A stretch of 64,000 nt of DNA. Source: Mytilus californianus. Lineage: Eukaryota > Mollusca > Bivalvia > Mytilida > Mytilidae. A model generated the notes under the pieces. That model saw only the letters and a program-made list of their open reading frames with translations. It was not told the origin of the DNA and ran no database searches. Both the position numbers and the translations under genes were made by a program. The first letter of the stretch is position 1, and each line of letters begins with the position of its first letter. The stretch covers positions 69,585,558 to 69,649,557 of the forward strand of contig NW_026262668.1 in assembly GCF_021869535.1 (NCBI RefSeq), read 5' to 3'. Below are positions 1 to 13,300 of this stretch, one piece after another.

Positions 1-754
1 AGCACATCAATTTTGTTGTTAACTGAAATTAAGGTGACAGATGCGTCAGGCGATGCTAGATTTTTATGCTCTTAAACGTTAATAGTTTTGGCTTCCAAAC
101 TTTCGGTCACGAGCTTAACTGCTACATGTAAATGTTATTACAGAAATACTTGTCATCTGCAAGGAAATCATATCTTTTTGTATGAAATCATTTAAACTGA
201 AAATAAAATATTTCTAAATATTGTATTTATCATTATAGAATTGTCCGTGTTAAGCAATACTAACTGCCCGCAAAATTTAAATGAATGCAATGATACAAAT
301 TTATGTTTACTTATCAGCTAGAACTCAAATATTCCATTTGCATTTTAAAGACATAAATCAAAACAAAACAATGGTAAGGTTTGTCTTGTCCGTTTAACGT
401 AACGACACTGATAGGGACAAATTATGACTCAATATTAACTTTATCTATTGCAGTTGACTGTAGTTATTGGGTTATACCACAGAAAGGTAATAAGTTATAT
501 TTTTATTATAAAATTTTGTAAAAACAACAAATGAAACATCATGTTTCTTTAAATTTAAAGTTGTTTGCCATTACATGTATTTTCAAAATTAAAAATATTA
601 ACTATAAGGTGTATATTCAAATATACAAATTTGATATCTTTAGTGCATTCATTCCGAACAACAGCTTTCTATTTGTTCAAATTTCCCAATGCATATACAT
701 TTAAGCATTCTTTTCAAACTATAAAAAGTTTTTTTGTTAGTATACAATACATCT
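1..754. other. AT-rich non-coding DNA
   Basis: I see no convincing exon, RNA gene or repeat unit. The short open frames are the lengths expected by chance in DNA this AT-rich. Confidence 0.5.
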
Positions 755-1175
755 CACTAGTAAACGAATTTTATTCTGAAATGGTCATTTTGAACTGAAC
801 AGCTCTTAAAAGACTGAACAATAAAATATGAAGTCATTTTCGGTTTTCAGTCAATTTTAAGACTTATCCACTGAGATAAAGTCAGTAATGGTCGGACAAT
901 TCGCTTACAGTCAATGAAGATCTGTTCAGTCTATGTCAAGACTGTTCAATAGTTGTTATTTACATGTACAGATCACTCACTGAATTGTCTGAAAAGCTGC
1001 TGAACTTACTGCATTGACTGCAAACGAATTGTATGAACAGTACTGAATTTACCCCAGTTGATAAATTTGAAAACTGAATGAAAGACTGAACATGACTTCA
1101 TGTTTTATTGTTCACAATTTTTAGATGATGCTAAGGTCTAGATGACCATTTCAGACGAAAATTCGTTAACTAGTG
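755..1175. mobile_element. Foldback MITE with long terminal inverted repeats
   Basis: The left end (755-788) reads CACTAGTAAACGAATTTT and continues to CTGAAATGGTCAT. The reverse complement of 1142-1175 reads CACTAGTTAACGAATTTT and continues to the same CTGAAATGGTCAT, so about 34 bp match with only a few differences. Further inward both arms carry diverged blocks such as GAACAATAAAA followed by TGAAGTCAT. No coding capacity is visible, which fits a non-autonomous DNA element. A related sequence lies at about 43325-43600. The superfamily is not identified and the TSD is not certain. Confidence 0.75.
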
Positions 1176-1370
1176 TCTGAATATTCACGAAAAGTATTTT
1201 TCATGTAACATATAATGGTTGTAAGTTTAAAGACATAGTTTGATCACAAACAAATGATTTCAAAAAATAGATACCGGGCAAGATATAAGAAAAATTCGGA
1301 ATATCAATTGCTAATTTAAAACGAACGTAAACTGTTTGTTTTACTGATTCAACTCTCAAAGACTAGAAAG

Positions 1371-1660
1371 TAAGAAGATGACTACGGATGGTAAACAATA
1401 AGGTTATTAAACGTATAAAAACAGACAATGACATGTCGACAAGGAAAAATTTTAAGAGACAAACAACAGTATAGAAAATAATTCACGTAAACAAAAATCT
1501 TAATATCGATCACCACGAACCCTTCCATAATACGAGGTTCCTTATTCATTGTGTTGCTTGTACTAATTACAATTCCTGTTAATTTCGCATTTGGTGATGT
1601 TATAAACTAGGAATGGAGGACGGAGATAAGGTGATGAAAAAGAGCATATCCGGGGTCTGT
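1371..1660. other. Possible degraded dispersed repeat
   Basis: Short matches such as AGACAAACAACAGTATAGAAAA resemble family B repeats found elsewhere in the window (for example 11605-11858), but the alignment is weak and broken. Confidence 0.25.
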
Positions 1661-1967
1661 TACATAAGTATTCAATTACATGGAACAAATTAATAATATC
1701 TTCAAATAAACTTTCGAACAGATGATATCTACTCTACCATTAAGAGCTCTTGGTTGAAAGTCTTCATTGAAAGCAAGATTATGAAATTTCAAAACGAAAA
1801 ATTGAAGTCATCTATGTTTTACTTCATTGTCAATTTCGAATTGTCATGATATGCATCGGCGTAACTGTATTAGTGCTTTTTTAGACCTAACTGTATCAGA
1901 GATTTTTCCTTTATTTTTCCTTTATTTGGATGAATTAATTCGATCAAACTAGTTACAAAATTTATAA

Positions 1968-2712
1968 GGGCCCCGCTATAGTGATCGGTCTGTCCGTCCT
2001 TCCATCTGCCCGTCCGTCCATCTGTAACAAATTGTGTCCGCTCTATATCTAGAGAACCGTTATAATTTTATACTTTATACTTGACATGTATATTAACCAA
2101 CACCAGAGGGTGTGTCATAATGTTTGTACAACTTCCTAGGTCAAAGTTCAAGGTCAAAAACTTTGGTTTCAGTTGACAACCCCATGTCCTATGGTAAAGA
2201 TCGTGTCCGCTCTATATCTAGAGAACCGTTATGATTTCAAAGTTTATACTTGACATGTATATTAACCAACACCAGAGGGTGTGTCATAATGTATGTACAA
2301 CTTCCTAGGTCAAAGGTCAAGGTCAAAATCTTTGGTTTCAGTTGACAACCCCATGTCCTATGGTACAGATCATGTCCGCTATATATCTTGAGAACCTTTA
2401 TGATTTCAAAGTTTATACTTGACATGTATATTAACCAACACTAGAGTGTGTGTCATAATGTATCTGGTGAATACAGAAACAGTACAAAGTTCCAACAATT
2501 TAAATGGCATAATTCTGGCTTGACAAGTAATGCGAAATAATCTGTGTCTATTTCAAGAAGTTTATTTTTCTTTTATATTATATTTCTAAAATTAAGGGTA
2601 AAGTGCATCCGATGTGCTGTTTAATAGCACATGTAACCTGCTCTAAGAGATTCAACCACTAATATCTTTAATAGTCAAATAGTAACCTGTTATTTACAGC
2701 GGGGCCCACAGA
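1968..2712. mobile_element. Element bounded by GGGCCCCGCT inverted ends
   Basis: The left end at 1968 reads GGGCCCCGCTATAGTG and the right end near 2697-2712 reads ACAGCGGGGCCCAC, which are inverted with respect to each other. The left subterminal part is a run of CCGTCC/TCTGTCCGTCC motifs and the centre is a 170-bp tandem array. There is no open reading frame. Layout and ends resemble bivalve non-autonomous repeats with tandem cores; that assignment is from memory. Confidence 0.55.
2029..2465. repeat. 170-bp tandem repeat, about 2.6 copies
   Basis: Copies begin with TGTCCGCTCTATATCTAGAG (or a close variant) near 2036, 2206 and 2376, a period of 170 bp. Each copy carries CTTGACATGTATATTAACCA and GACAACCCCATGTCCTATGG. 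The third copy is truncated after GTGTGTCATAATGTAT. Confidence 0.9.
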
Positions 2713-4311
2713 GATGGCTCCCATCTCAATGATGTCTAGTTTATTTCAATTTATCCAAAAGTTTAGAATGAAGAATACTTGTGCACAGGAGAGGAGTCAA
2801 ACTATTGCACGAGGTGCGTGACTTCGATTACATTTACTCCAAGTTTTGTAGTGTCCACATCTGAACCCTACGTTTAGTTTATGATAGAATGGATGTAAGC
2901 AATTTGAAATATGTTGAAAGTTTTGCAGATGTAGCAACATAACGTAATGTGTTTCGAATTTGGGTTTCAGTACAGTTATGTAAGGTCTTTTCGTCGTATT
3001 GGAAATGACAGAGGCACATTTATCAAACCCATGATTGTCATTAATTTCCTCTCTACTATATTTCGTTGGATAATCTGTTATATAACTACATGCATATGAA
3101 TCTATAGATTTACATATGAGAGTTACAAACAAATGATATTGTGTGTAGCGCATTCTGCGGGGTATTAACATATTCGGCATCAAGGTAAGACAAAAGAATA
3201 CCTTGTTTCAGTCTTTGAATGAAAATAAATGTAGACCCTTTTGAATGTTCGTTTTTCTAATTTGTATAGCTTCAACTCTTTTCGAAGGAGTATTTACGTT
3301 TTCCTTGTCACGTTTTTCCCATTGTCTGTCTTTGTCACATTTTTACATTGTCCGATTTAATGCTCTGAAGAACCCATTATCATTCGAAAGTTATGTTTCA
3401 AGTTTATGGATTAACGATCCTTTATAGAGTTGACACCTATATAATACATGAAAGGGAACATCGGGTGTCATTTAGTCGTCAATGCTGCAATCATGCACAC
3501 CACGAGTATGTACGTCGTTGCAATATGTATTCAGTTTTTATTTGAGGTTATGATTGGAACAGACTCATCTTTTTATTAAACAAAGGAAGGTATTTTAGAT
3601 TTGATTGATTTATAATTGATACTGTCTCAATTAATCTTTGACCTTGTTTGCAAAAAAGGTTCAGAAAAGATCGTTTCTCCTTTTCGTGTTTCTAATGTCA
3701 ATAATTCAAATTGTTTCTTTTTACCATGACATGAAACACAATCGACTATTTGTTATACAGCCTACGGTAGATGGGGTTTTAAATTAAAAACGTTAGATTT
3801 TTTTTAATACTTTGCCATAATACAGTTTATAAAGAAAATTAAACGATAGGATTTTAAAAAGAAATTATGAGAAATCGCTCTTATAATTTGCTTTCAGAAA
3901 AAATATAAACTGGGGTCACGTAACTCGATCTTTTGTTGTTGTTGCTACAAAACAAAATTGATAAATCTACTATACATTCTTTTATAAAATTAAAATCGGA
4001 GTTATCTCCTCTGATATGACGGATTTGGAAAAAATACAAGTTAAATTGCTATTATTAATGTCCAATTATTTTCAATAAAACTATTTTAAATGTCGTAGTT
4101 CAATTACCATATGAACAATATCGAACTAAAAGATAACCTACTATTTCAGAAACTGTATTACCAAAATAACGCAATTATTATTTAAATCTACCAAACTGTA
4201 CACTGTCGTATGTCTGATTTAGTATAAAAACCTGTATTCAATGAAACGATAGTTTACCAAACACAGATCTTCCACATAATTGATTAATACACTTCACATA
4301 ATGACTTACAG
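2713..4311. other. Non-coding DNA upstream of the lipocalin gene
   Basis: This should contain the promoter and the missing 5' exon(s) of the lipocalin gene, but I could not place either. A hydrophobic start at 3493-3546 (MHTTSMYVVAIC...) looks like a signal peptide, but its only nearby GT donor gives the wrong phase. A 128-codon minus-strand open frame at 2797-3183 shows no recognisable motif and is about as long as the longest expected by chance here. Confidence 0.4.
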
Positions 4312-4382
4312 ATCTGAAGCCGGGGCCTGACTACTGTAATGTTAAAGACGTTCCTGCACAGAAAGTCGTGAATAAAAAACAA
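4312..4382 (+). CDS. Lipocalin exon 1 (N-terminal strand of domain 1)
   Basis: 71 nt, enters in phase 1 and leaves in phase 0 (donor GTGAGT). Encodes LKPGPDYCNVKDVPAQKVVN..., the cysteine-containing lead-in that precedes the GxW motif in lipocalins. Exactly the same length as exon 5, its domain-2 counterpart. Confidence 0.75.
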
Positions 4383-7300
4383 GTGAGTTTACATAGTTGA
4401 AAAATGGATACTGGCTTATAGAATAGATTAGTAAAAAAGTAAAGTGAAAAGTATCTTTGCACCTTCATTCTCAGTTTAAGTTAAAAAACAAATCCAGCTT
4501 CATGTTATTCTCAACATTCCTCATCTGAGTAAAACAGTTCTCATTATTGTGTTGCTATAATTTAAAGACGAAATTTGTGACAATACTAGTAAAGCAAAAC
4601 CTGTATAATACCTATAACAGTGCAGTAAAATTCGTTAGTTGGGGTTGCAGTTATGGATTGAATGCATTACCGTAACACTCGGTACTAGCCAGCTATACTG
4701 GACAAACACCATAGCATGCAACGTACCCGATCCCACTTTTCAGTAAAACTTTTGTGAATTATATAAACCCTGGAAACTCCACTTATAATGACAGTTTTGG
4801 CAAGGTGTCTTTTTTTGGAGTGGCACAAATTTTGATTGTCACGGAAACATTCAAGTCAAATTTCATTTCGCTATTCCCTGTTGTCTCATCTCGATGGCTT
4901 CTTCTTGTGTTACTGAATGTTGAAATTATGACAAAAGTGCCTTTGCTTTATGGAGCATGCGTGCCATTTAGATATGGACTTGCCAAGAATTGGATGATGT
5001 ATAGTAGTCTATAGATATTTATGATAATTCCCATTTAAATACATTGTTACTGACATGCAGTTGTATAGCCCAAACCTCCTTTATATTTATTTTTTAAAGC
5101 GTAGTCGTGGTTTCCTACTCACCTTATTCACAGATTTTTATAAATGCATACTTTTGGTTTTTTAGATGGCAGGAAGCTGGTATGCAATTGCTGGAACGCG
5201 CACAGAAATAAGTCGGTTTGATCTTACTCAAATTGGGAACCACTATGAAGAAAATGCCATTGGAAAAAAGGACGGGTAACCTTTTATATATATACGGCAG
5301 GACCCATAATAAATGGAACGAAGAGATAATGGCATACTTTTTCAAATTCATGTTTAAATACATTATATTTTAATTTTCTATTATTCGAATTTACTATTTC
5401 ATATATTATTTAGCAGCGTAATTGGAAAGTTAAAGGTGCATTCAAATCAATTTTAAATAAATCAAGATGAGTTGATTTTAATTTGGTACGTACATATATT
5501 CATCAAACAACAAATATTTATCATATTGTAAGAAAGTACCTATGTTTTATGGAATGATGACCAGGAGAGAATTTCGATCATTAACTAAATAAAAATGCAG
5601 CTAAATTTTGAAAAATTGTACAAAAATGTTCCCATATGAATAAAAACTTTGAAAAATTCCTTCCTGGTTAATTCCCCCCCCCCCCCCCCCCCCCAAAACC
5701 AATGACAAAAAATAAGATTATAACCGTTCTGTTGATAAAAAATAGAATCATAACCGTTGTGAAAAGATCGTTTTTATTTGTTTACCTCTAAAACAAAACA
5801 CTTCACTATTTCTTCGGCAGTGTGTGTACCACGGTCTTTTCGTCAACTGCAATAAACTATGGACAGGAAAACAATGGAGAAATGTTAATATCATTTCAAA
5901 ACCAAGAATATAGAGGATATTGTAAGTACATTTCATATCGACTTGATATAACTTAATGTTTTTATTGTTTTATTGAGATAATGTGAAATCAACCCACGTA
6001 AACAACTGCTAGCCATACGTTCATTATTTACCGAATATGCCAAAATACCACAAAATAGAATCCAAGTTAAACATTTTATCATGAACGATTGCAAATTTGT
6101 ATTAGAATATGAGCAATTACTATCATACACAAAGAACATTCTACGTGTACATTCCATTGTTGGCTTACATTAATATGCAAGCTTCGGAATCCTTCAACAG
6201 AATATGGACATTTTTCTTTCATGTCATGTTTAACCTCGTAAACCTGTGTCTGTGGAAGTCAGATAACATATTACATAAATTCAGTTTAACAATTTGCAAC
6301 TTGAACAAACTAAAAACGGGTTTAAAATCAATGATAACTATAAAAGCATAATTTTAGAATTAGAGACGCAAACCCTTTACTCTTACGGATGCCGAATGAA
6401 ATATGATCTATAACCCATCTCTCATTCTTGAATTAGACAACTCACCGTTTATAATTTACTGAAAAAAGTAGTAAATGATTTCAAGTCTTTAACGGACATT
6501 TAAATCTTATCATCGTCTGGAAAGTATGAAACTCAAAATGTTAAGACATGTTAAGGTTTTAATTTACTTTTCAGATATTTTCTTGTTTAAAAATAAATAT
6601 TGTTCAGACATTTTTCTTGCAGTCAACCAAATACTGTTCAGTGCCTGTTCAAAACTGAAAATCTTTTAAGTGGCCTCTGTAACTTTTATTTACATATTCT
6701 TTAGACCAAGAGAGGGGTTAGAATTTTATTTTGTCTTATATAAAATATATGGTATTCATCTCAAGCTTGTAATAACATTTTTGCTTATTACATAGTGATT
6801 ATTTTACTAACCATGAACTTTTACGGTTGTTGTATACATTGGATACAGAGCGAAACTCAGTGAACTAATTGACTAGAAAAATCTTAGTAATAGAGGAAAG
6901 TAAACCAACATGCGCATACGATTTATGGAATTTTTACCTTATTCATATAGCAGCATTACATTTTTGATTTTATACCTATAACTTTCAGTCACTGGAAAAG
7001 TAATTTATACCGATTATCAAGTAGCAGTAGTATACCTGTGTGAAGATGAGACCATACATGGTGAATGTTTGCAGTACAAAGTGAGCATACTCAGTAGAAC
7101 ACAAACTCTTGATTCAATGGGGCGTTCATTGTTAGAAGCCAAACTCAAATTACCATGTGGAGATTTATCAGTGAACCTACAAACTATTACAGGTGATTAT
7201 TTATTGCATCGGTATTGTCTTTTTTTTGATGAATGACTATAAATACAATAGGTTTTACATGTGAAGTAACCCGAACATTGGATTTAGGGCCTACCATTGG

Positions 7301-10300
7301 CTATTGACAAAATACAGAAAACATTATCAAATATGTAACATACTTAATGTGAATGAATTAATGAACGACGTAATGATTGAAAACTTGGATTAATAATAAA
7401 AATGTGTTTTATTCATGTGTTATTGTTTCAGATCATTGTAAAAAGGAACAAAGTTGTCGAGTTGATGACATACCAGCAATGGAAACAGTTGATATACCAA
7501 AGGTATTAAATATTATTGTTTATTCCATAATGATTTTGTATATTGACAATTGTAATAAGACTGGTTCTTTGTTTTTTGGTCAACCACTCAAAAGCTTAAT
7601 AAAATTCGCACAGTTTTACTATATTGAGTAGAACTCTAAAAATAATATACTTAAGTACTTCGTTTTCATTGTTGGTTTAAATTCAATAGCCAATTTCGAT
7701 TTGCATTTCGTACTTCTGTACGAACAGTATTTTAAATATCAAACATATATGGCATAAATTTAAGTCTTTCGGGTAATCCTCCAAAAACTTATTTTGCAGT
7801 GATAATAATTTAACTTTTGTATTTAGGTTTTCGTTTAAAGTTCATAAGATTTTGTCATAAATGGTACTGAATAGACGCATATATTTAATAGAAAAAATGT
7901 CCAGAAAAATTATTGCTTTTAAATGGTAACAAGGTTGAAAAAAAAATCAATTCTTTATAAGTTGCATGCGTCCAGAGAGCTTTTCTGGATTTACCTTCAT
8001 CAGGAACGATTAAAGTTGAATATTTAAAAGCCAATGTCAGACGTCAAGGTCATTTCAAAAAATCTTAGCAACAATCCTTATTTGATATAAATGTACTTAG
8101 CAACAATAAACGTTTGCGTTCAGGACTATATGGTTCTTCTTTTCCCACGCATAAATATAGGTTTAAAACAAGGGTGTCAGGGGTCAATGTCATCACAAAA
8201 GTCTTTAGTAGCCATTCTAATTATGTGAAAAATTGTCTAGCAACCATAAATGTTTGGGTTCAGGGAGACATGGGAAACCCTGTCTGGGTGTCCTCTCTAC
8301 ATAATCGAACAGTAACTGCTACAACTACTGCTGCTGGCATCCCATACAATTAGTTACATGCTTCGTCAATGAAGAATTCGTCCAAAAAGACCTTATTTTA
8401 GACAAGTTTTGGTTAAGCGATGAATCACGTTTTTTTTCTCCAAAGATGTGATTAACGCACACTCTTATACGGGCGTCGGAATGAGCGTTTCGTCCCTGCC
8501 TGCATATGGAAATTGACAGATTGGATGACGGGAGCGTCATGATTTAGTTAACAATATCCTACAACCACCAAACAAGCTTATAGATTGTCAAAAGAAATTT
8601 CACGGCGTATTTATTGAGACGATATTATGCAGTCACATATACTCAATTGTATTAACCAACATAGGGATAAATGATTCAGCGAACAATGCCCGGCACCATA
8701 TTGCAAGGGTTCCCATGGATTTCCCACTTCAGAACAATATTAATGTACAGCCAAGGCACTCAAAGTGTATGTGACTGTTTTTTTTTAAATCAGTTTTAGT
8801 GTTATGTATGGAATACGTATGTGTAATTCTAGCTGAATATACTTAAGCATTGCTGAAAATTGATTTTAAATACACAGATTATAATTTTTAAAAAAACATT
8901 AAGTGTTCTTTTTTTGAAACAAATATTCCTTTCCCAACAAAAACACAATATAGAGACGAAAACCAAAAACCAGAGTTAAACGCAATAAACCCTCAAATAA
9001 ATTGATATACATATATTGATAATCACAACATTAACTACTTCTACAAAACATACATGTTAACGCCACAGAACAAAAAATTGTCTATTTACAGTTTCTTTTT
9101 GTTTCAAAGTCTAATATTCTACGTCATTACTATGTAATTAACGTATTATTACTGACGTCGTCCTTGGACGAATTTGAACTAACTTAAATCTGTACCAGAT
9201 CAGGTGTTATTGTCTTTAAAGAGGTGCGAAAAATACCAAAGGTATATTCAAATTCATAAGTCGAAAACAAACTACCATGGCAAAAAAAAAGAACACGACC
9301 AAAAGAAAACAACAGTACACAAAACACAACATAGAAAACTATCGTCTGGTATTGTAAATGTTAATCCTATTTCGTAAGAACAGACCAAACAAGGTAACAA
9401 ACAAAACAGAGGGAATTGCATGACTTCCAAAAGGAACGAGACCGGTTGCGTCGACAGAGTAAGAATTTGCTGCTATTCATGCGTGTAAAACTTCATTAAA
9501 ATTTCATGTTTAAATGATATGAATATCAAAAAATGAAAATGTGTGCGTTATTTTTATTTTCTCGTACAATCAGCGCTTGTTTTGTTCGTCCAATCATAAT
9601 TGCAGCCCTTTCTCCTTTTATGTACTAAGACCAATACTGATATCTATAGAATTAAAAACAAAACAATTTTTTTTTATTTTAGCTTCTTTTTCTTTGTCAT
9701 AATAAAAAAAATGAGATTATAAACGAACTTGCAAAGGAAATGATTGTTTTCACGAAATTTCGAATGACTTCTTTAGATTTTAGGCAAATGGTATGACATC
9801 ATGTATCGAAAAAGATTAAATACCAGTGAATCTGGGGCTGTTAAATTTAGTTTAGCAGAATATGGACATATTCATGCCGATTTCACCTCGCTTGGGTAAG
9901 TATTGTTATGTTTATGGGGATGGTGTGCAGTAAGGCATTAAGTATGCAATTTGCTTCATCGAATGATTTTTTAAATTGAAAGTTTAACTGTCTGTTAATT
10001 AGCACCTTATCCCTGATTTTTATGGGATTCATGTTCACTGAATCTTTAGTTTCACCTGTAGTTGTTGATGAACTTTAATTCGATGTATTTGTCTTTTTGC
10101 GTTTGTACATGTGTTGTCTGGCCTTTAATATATGGCAATCAAATTGACAACCCTTCCCTTTCTGATATTTCTTACTTTTTTACACTGTTGTTGCTCACAT
10201 TATTTTAATTTTGATTAAAGATTGACGATTTAGTTATATAAATAATTTATCGTCAGGCCGGATGGAACATGTGTTAAACCACCGTTATATGTAAACATGA

Positions 10301-13300
10301 AACGACGAAATGCTAAAGCAGAGTTTCTAACTACACCGGTTTCTATACTTAAACGACCAGGATTTGGTAAGCATTGAATAACATTTTAAGAAAGTTTCAA
10401 CCTTATTTATTTAAGACTCATCAGAGTCTACTAACAAATAATTCACTATTGAAATAAGTTTTTGTATATTTAAATAAAACCTTCCAGATGAGTATTTTTT
10501 GGTGTATTTACAATAAAATGGTGTGATCGCGGAGGCACGTACTTTGTTATGTGAGGTATTGATGAGGCGCTTTTTCAGCTTCATGATATATAATAAGGCT
10601 GATAAATTAAGATGTAATATATGACAAGGTTGCTGATACGATCATAAGTATCTGAACTAATCAGATGTGGTAATTTTAATCAGGTTCACTCGAGGCAAAA
10701 TGTTGGGAACCCAAATAAATAAAACTTTTCAGAATATCAAAACCAAAACATATGCAAAAGTGTTTAATTTGACCGAACAGTTAAATCGTGTAAGAATAAT
10801 ATTGCTTCGGGAATTCGCATACTAAGTATTAGTACACTGGATGATTTATAAACAAAATTTATGCAAGCAGTGGCTGTTTCGAAGATGGGATACTTAAGGA
10901 CTTATAGTTCACTACCAGTAATACCGACTGAATGATATAAACGTGCAATTTCGATTCAAATGAGCATGACACGTTTGTATAAAAAGCATAAAAAAATACC
11001 GAACTCCAATGTAAATTAAAAAAAAATTATACTTCAATTATATTGACAAAAATTAGGTGAGCAACCCAAACAGACATAATTGGTAAATGGGACAATAATT
11101 GAGATCCAGCAGAAAAAATTGTGCTAATATACATCACAACTGACTAAAACATTTAAACAATATAAATAAGAAGATGTGGTATGAGTGCCAATGAGACAAC
11201 TCTCCAACCAAGTCACAATGTAAAAAAAGTTAACAGTTATAGGTCAAAGTACGGCCTTCAACACGCAGCACCACTTTTTTTTATGAAAAAAGACAAAAAG
11301 AACAGTGTTTAAATTAAAGGCAATAGTAGTTTACCAATCTTTAAATTTCATAAATCCATTCAGAATATAAAAGACAAGGTAAAAAACTCGAAAAGGAGCG
11401 CGACATGATGTGTCTTCTGACATGCATGTATCTACCGCTATGCAAATCCATATTCAGTCAAAATGTCACTATAGGGAATAAGACAAATTCGGGAAATTAT
11501 AAGATCACATTTCTATTTTTGCATTTAAAATTTAAAGACCGCAAAAACATTTCGTCAGAGATTTGAGAAAGAAACGTGTCGTATTTTCAACCAATTCATT
11601 ATGATGGTCTTTAAAAAACAACGCAGTAGATACAAAAGGGACAATCAAAATTCAAAGGTCGAAGAAAAACCGACAACACCATGGTAAAATAACGAAAATA
11701 ACGAAAAGACAAACAACAGTGTACATAACACTACAACAAAAACTAAAAACTGAGCAACACGAATCTTAACCAAACCGGTATAATCCCAGGTGCTCGGTAG
11801 GGTTAGGAGATCTGGTTCAATGTGTGGCACCCGCATTGTTGCTCATGACAAGCACTAATTCGAGTAAAAGAAAACAAAATGTAGTGACGATTTCAGTCGT
11901 TCTTCTCATTATCCTGTTGGAGCAATTTTTGTTTTGCGTGTCCAAATAACCACATAACAATTGTGCGATTGTGCAAATAAACTCATTATAGGATGCAAGC
12001 GAGAATTAAACAATTGTAACTATTCGTTTGATTATCATACATGTTCCTGATGAGTTATCAATTTAATTTTTATGCGTGTTGCTCTCCTTGAACATTCTTA
12101 GGGTCTCGCAAATTATGACGTCTAAAAAAGCAACATTCCCAGTATGTTACGCCATTTCCAAATTTGTACATTAGCGTAACTATTATCATTATAAATTGTA
12201 GTTACTTTATTTTAGTACCATTCAAAATATTGTTTACTGATTATGTACAAACCATTGTGGTATATGTCTGCATAGACGTCCAGATAAATCAAGAATGCAG
12301 TGAAAAAGGGAAGCGCCTGGCCATCTTCTCCAGAACTAAGTCGATTACATCTGCAACTAAGGAACAGTTAATGCAATTTGTGGATCTAGCTTGTATGAAT
12401 AGAGATGAAATTATTGAAGTAAAGCAAGAAGGTCGGTACACATATAGCAATAACATTAGTGTTCAAGTTTTATATTTTCTTTTTTTTAAACATCACATCG
12501 GCAGTGATACATTTAAAATAAATGAAACGGAAGATTATAACTTACAAAAATTATGACAGACGGCAACCAACAAACACCCCTCAATGATATGGCCCAACCT
12601 TGAGAAATGCACATAAAGAATGTGACGGGTAAACATTTCGTGAGCGTTATCTAAATTCTGCCCTTAACTATGGACGCCGATGTACAACAGTACAACAGTA
12701 TAACAAATCAGATTATCAGATGAATAGGCTACCGTTATCTTGATGATATTTTTTCGTTAAATAATCAAGAATTTTCTAGATATACTGCCAAAATGTACCC
12801 AAAGGAACTTACTTTAGATAAATCAGATATAAACGGAAATAACTGTCCTGTCCTAGATTTTGATATTTCTGTTTTACACCGGAAACTGTACGACACAAGG
12901 GACGTTTTTTCGTTCCCTATTGTTAATTTTTCTTTTTCGGACGGTGATGTTCCTTTGGCACCATCTTACGGTGTTTATATATCATAACTCGTTCGCTATG
13001 TCCGTGTCTGTAGTGACGTTTTGGATTTCAATGAACGTAATCTATGTATTATGGTGAATTATTAAGTCAGGGATTTCGTTACCACAAATAAGTAAAAACC
13101 TTTACTAAATTTTTCCATAGATACAACTATTTGGTTTTGAAGTTTGGCTGTACCTGTTGAAATAAAATTGAGAATGGAAATGGGGAATATGTCTAAGAGA
13201 CAACAACCCGACCATAGAGCAGACAACAGCCGAAGGCCACCAATGGGTCTTCAATGCAGCGAGAAATTCCCACACCCGGAAACCTATTTCAAACGGGATA

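Noticed and set aside
2797-3183. 128-codon minus-strand open frame
   Set aside because: Roughly the longest frame expected by chance in 64 kb of this composition; no domain, no splice or promoter support.
3245-3427. Hydrophobic 60-codon open frame
   Set aside because: No splice donor with the right phase and no motif; length is expected by chance.
3493-3546. Signal-peptide-like start (MHTTSMYVVAICIQFLFE) upstream of the lipocalin gene
   Set aside because: The hydrophobicity is right, but the donor GTTATG leaves phase 0 while exon 1 needs phase 1, and no better donor is near. Not annotated as an exon without RNA evidence.
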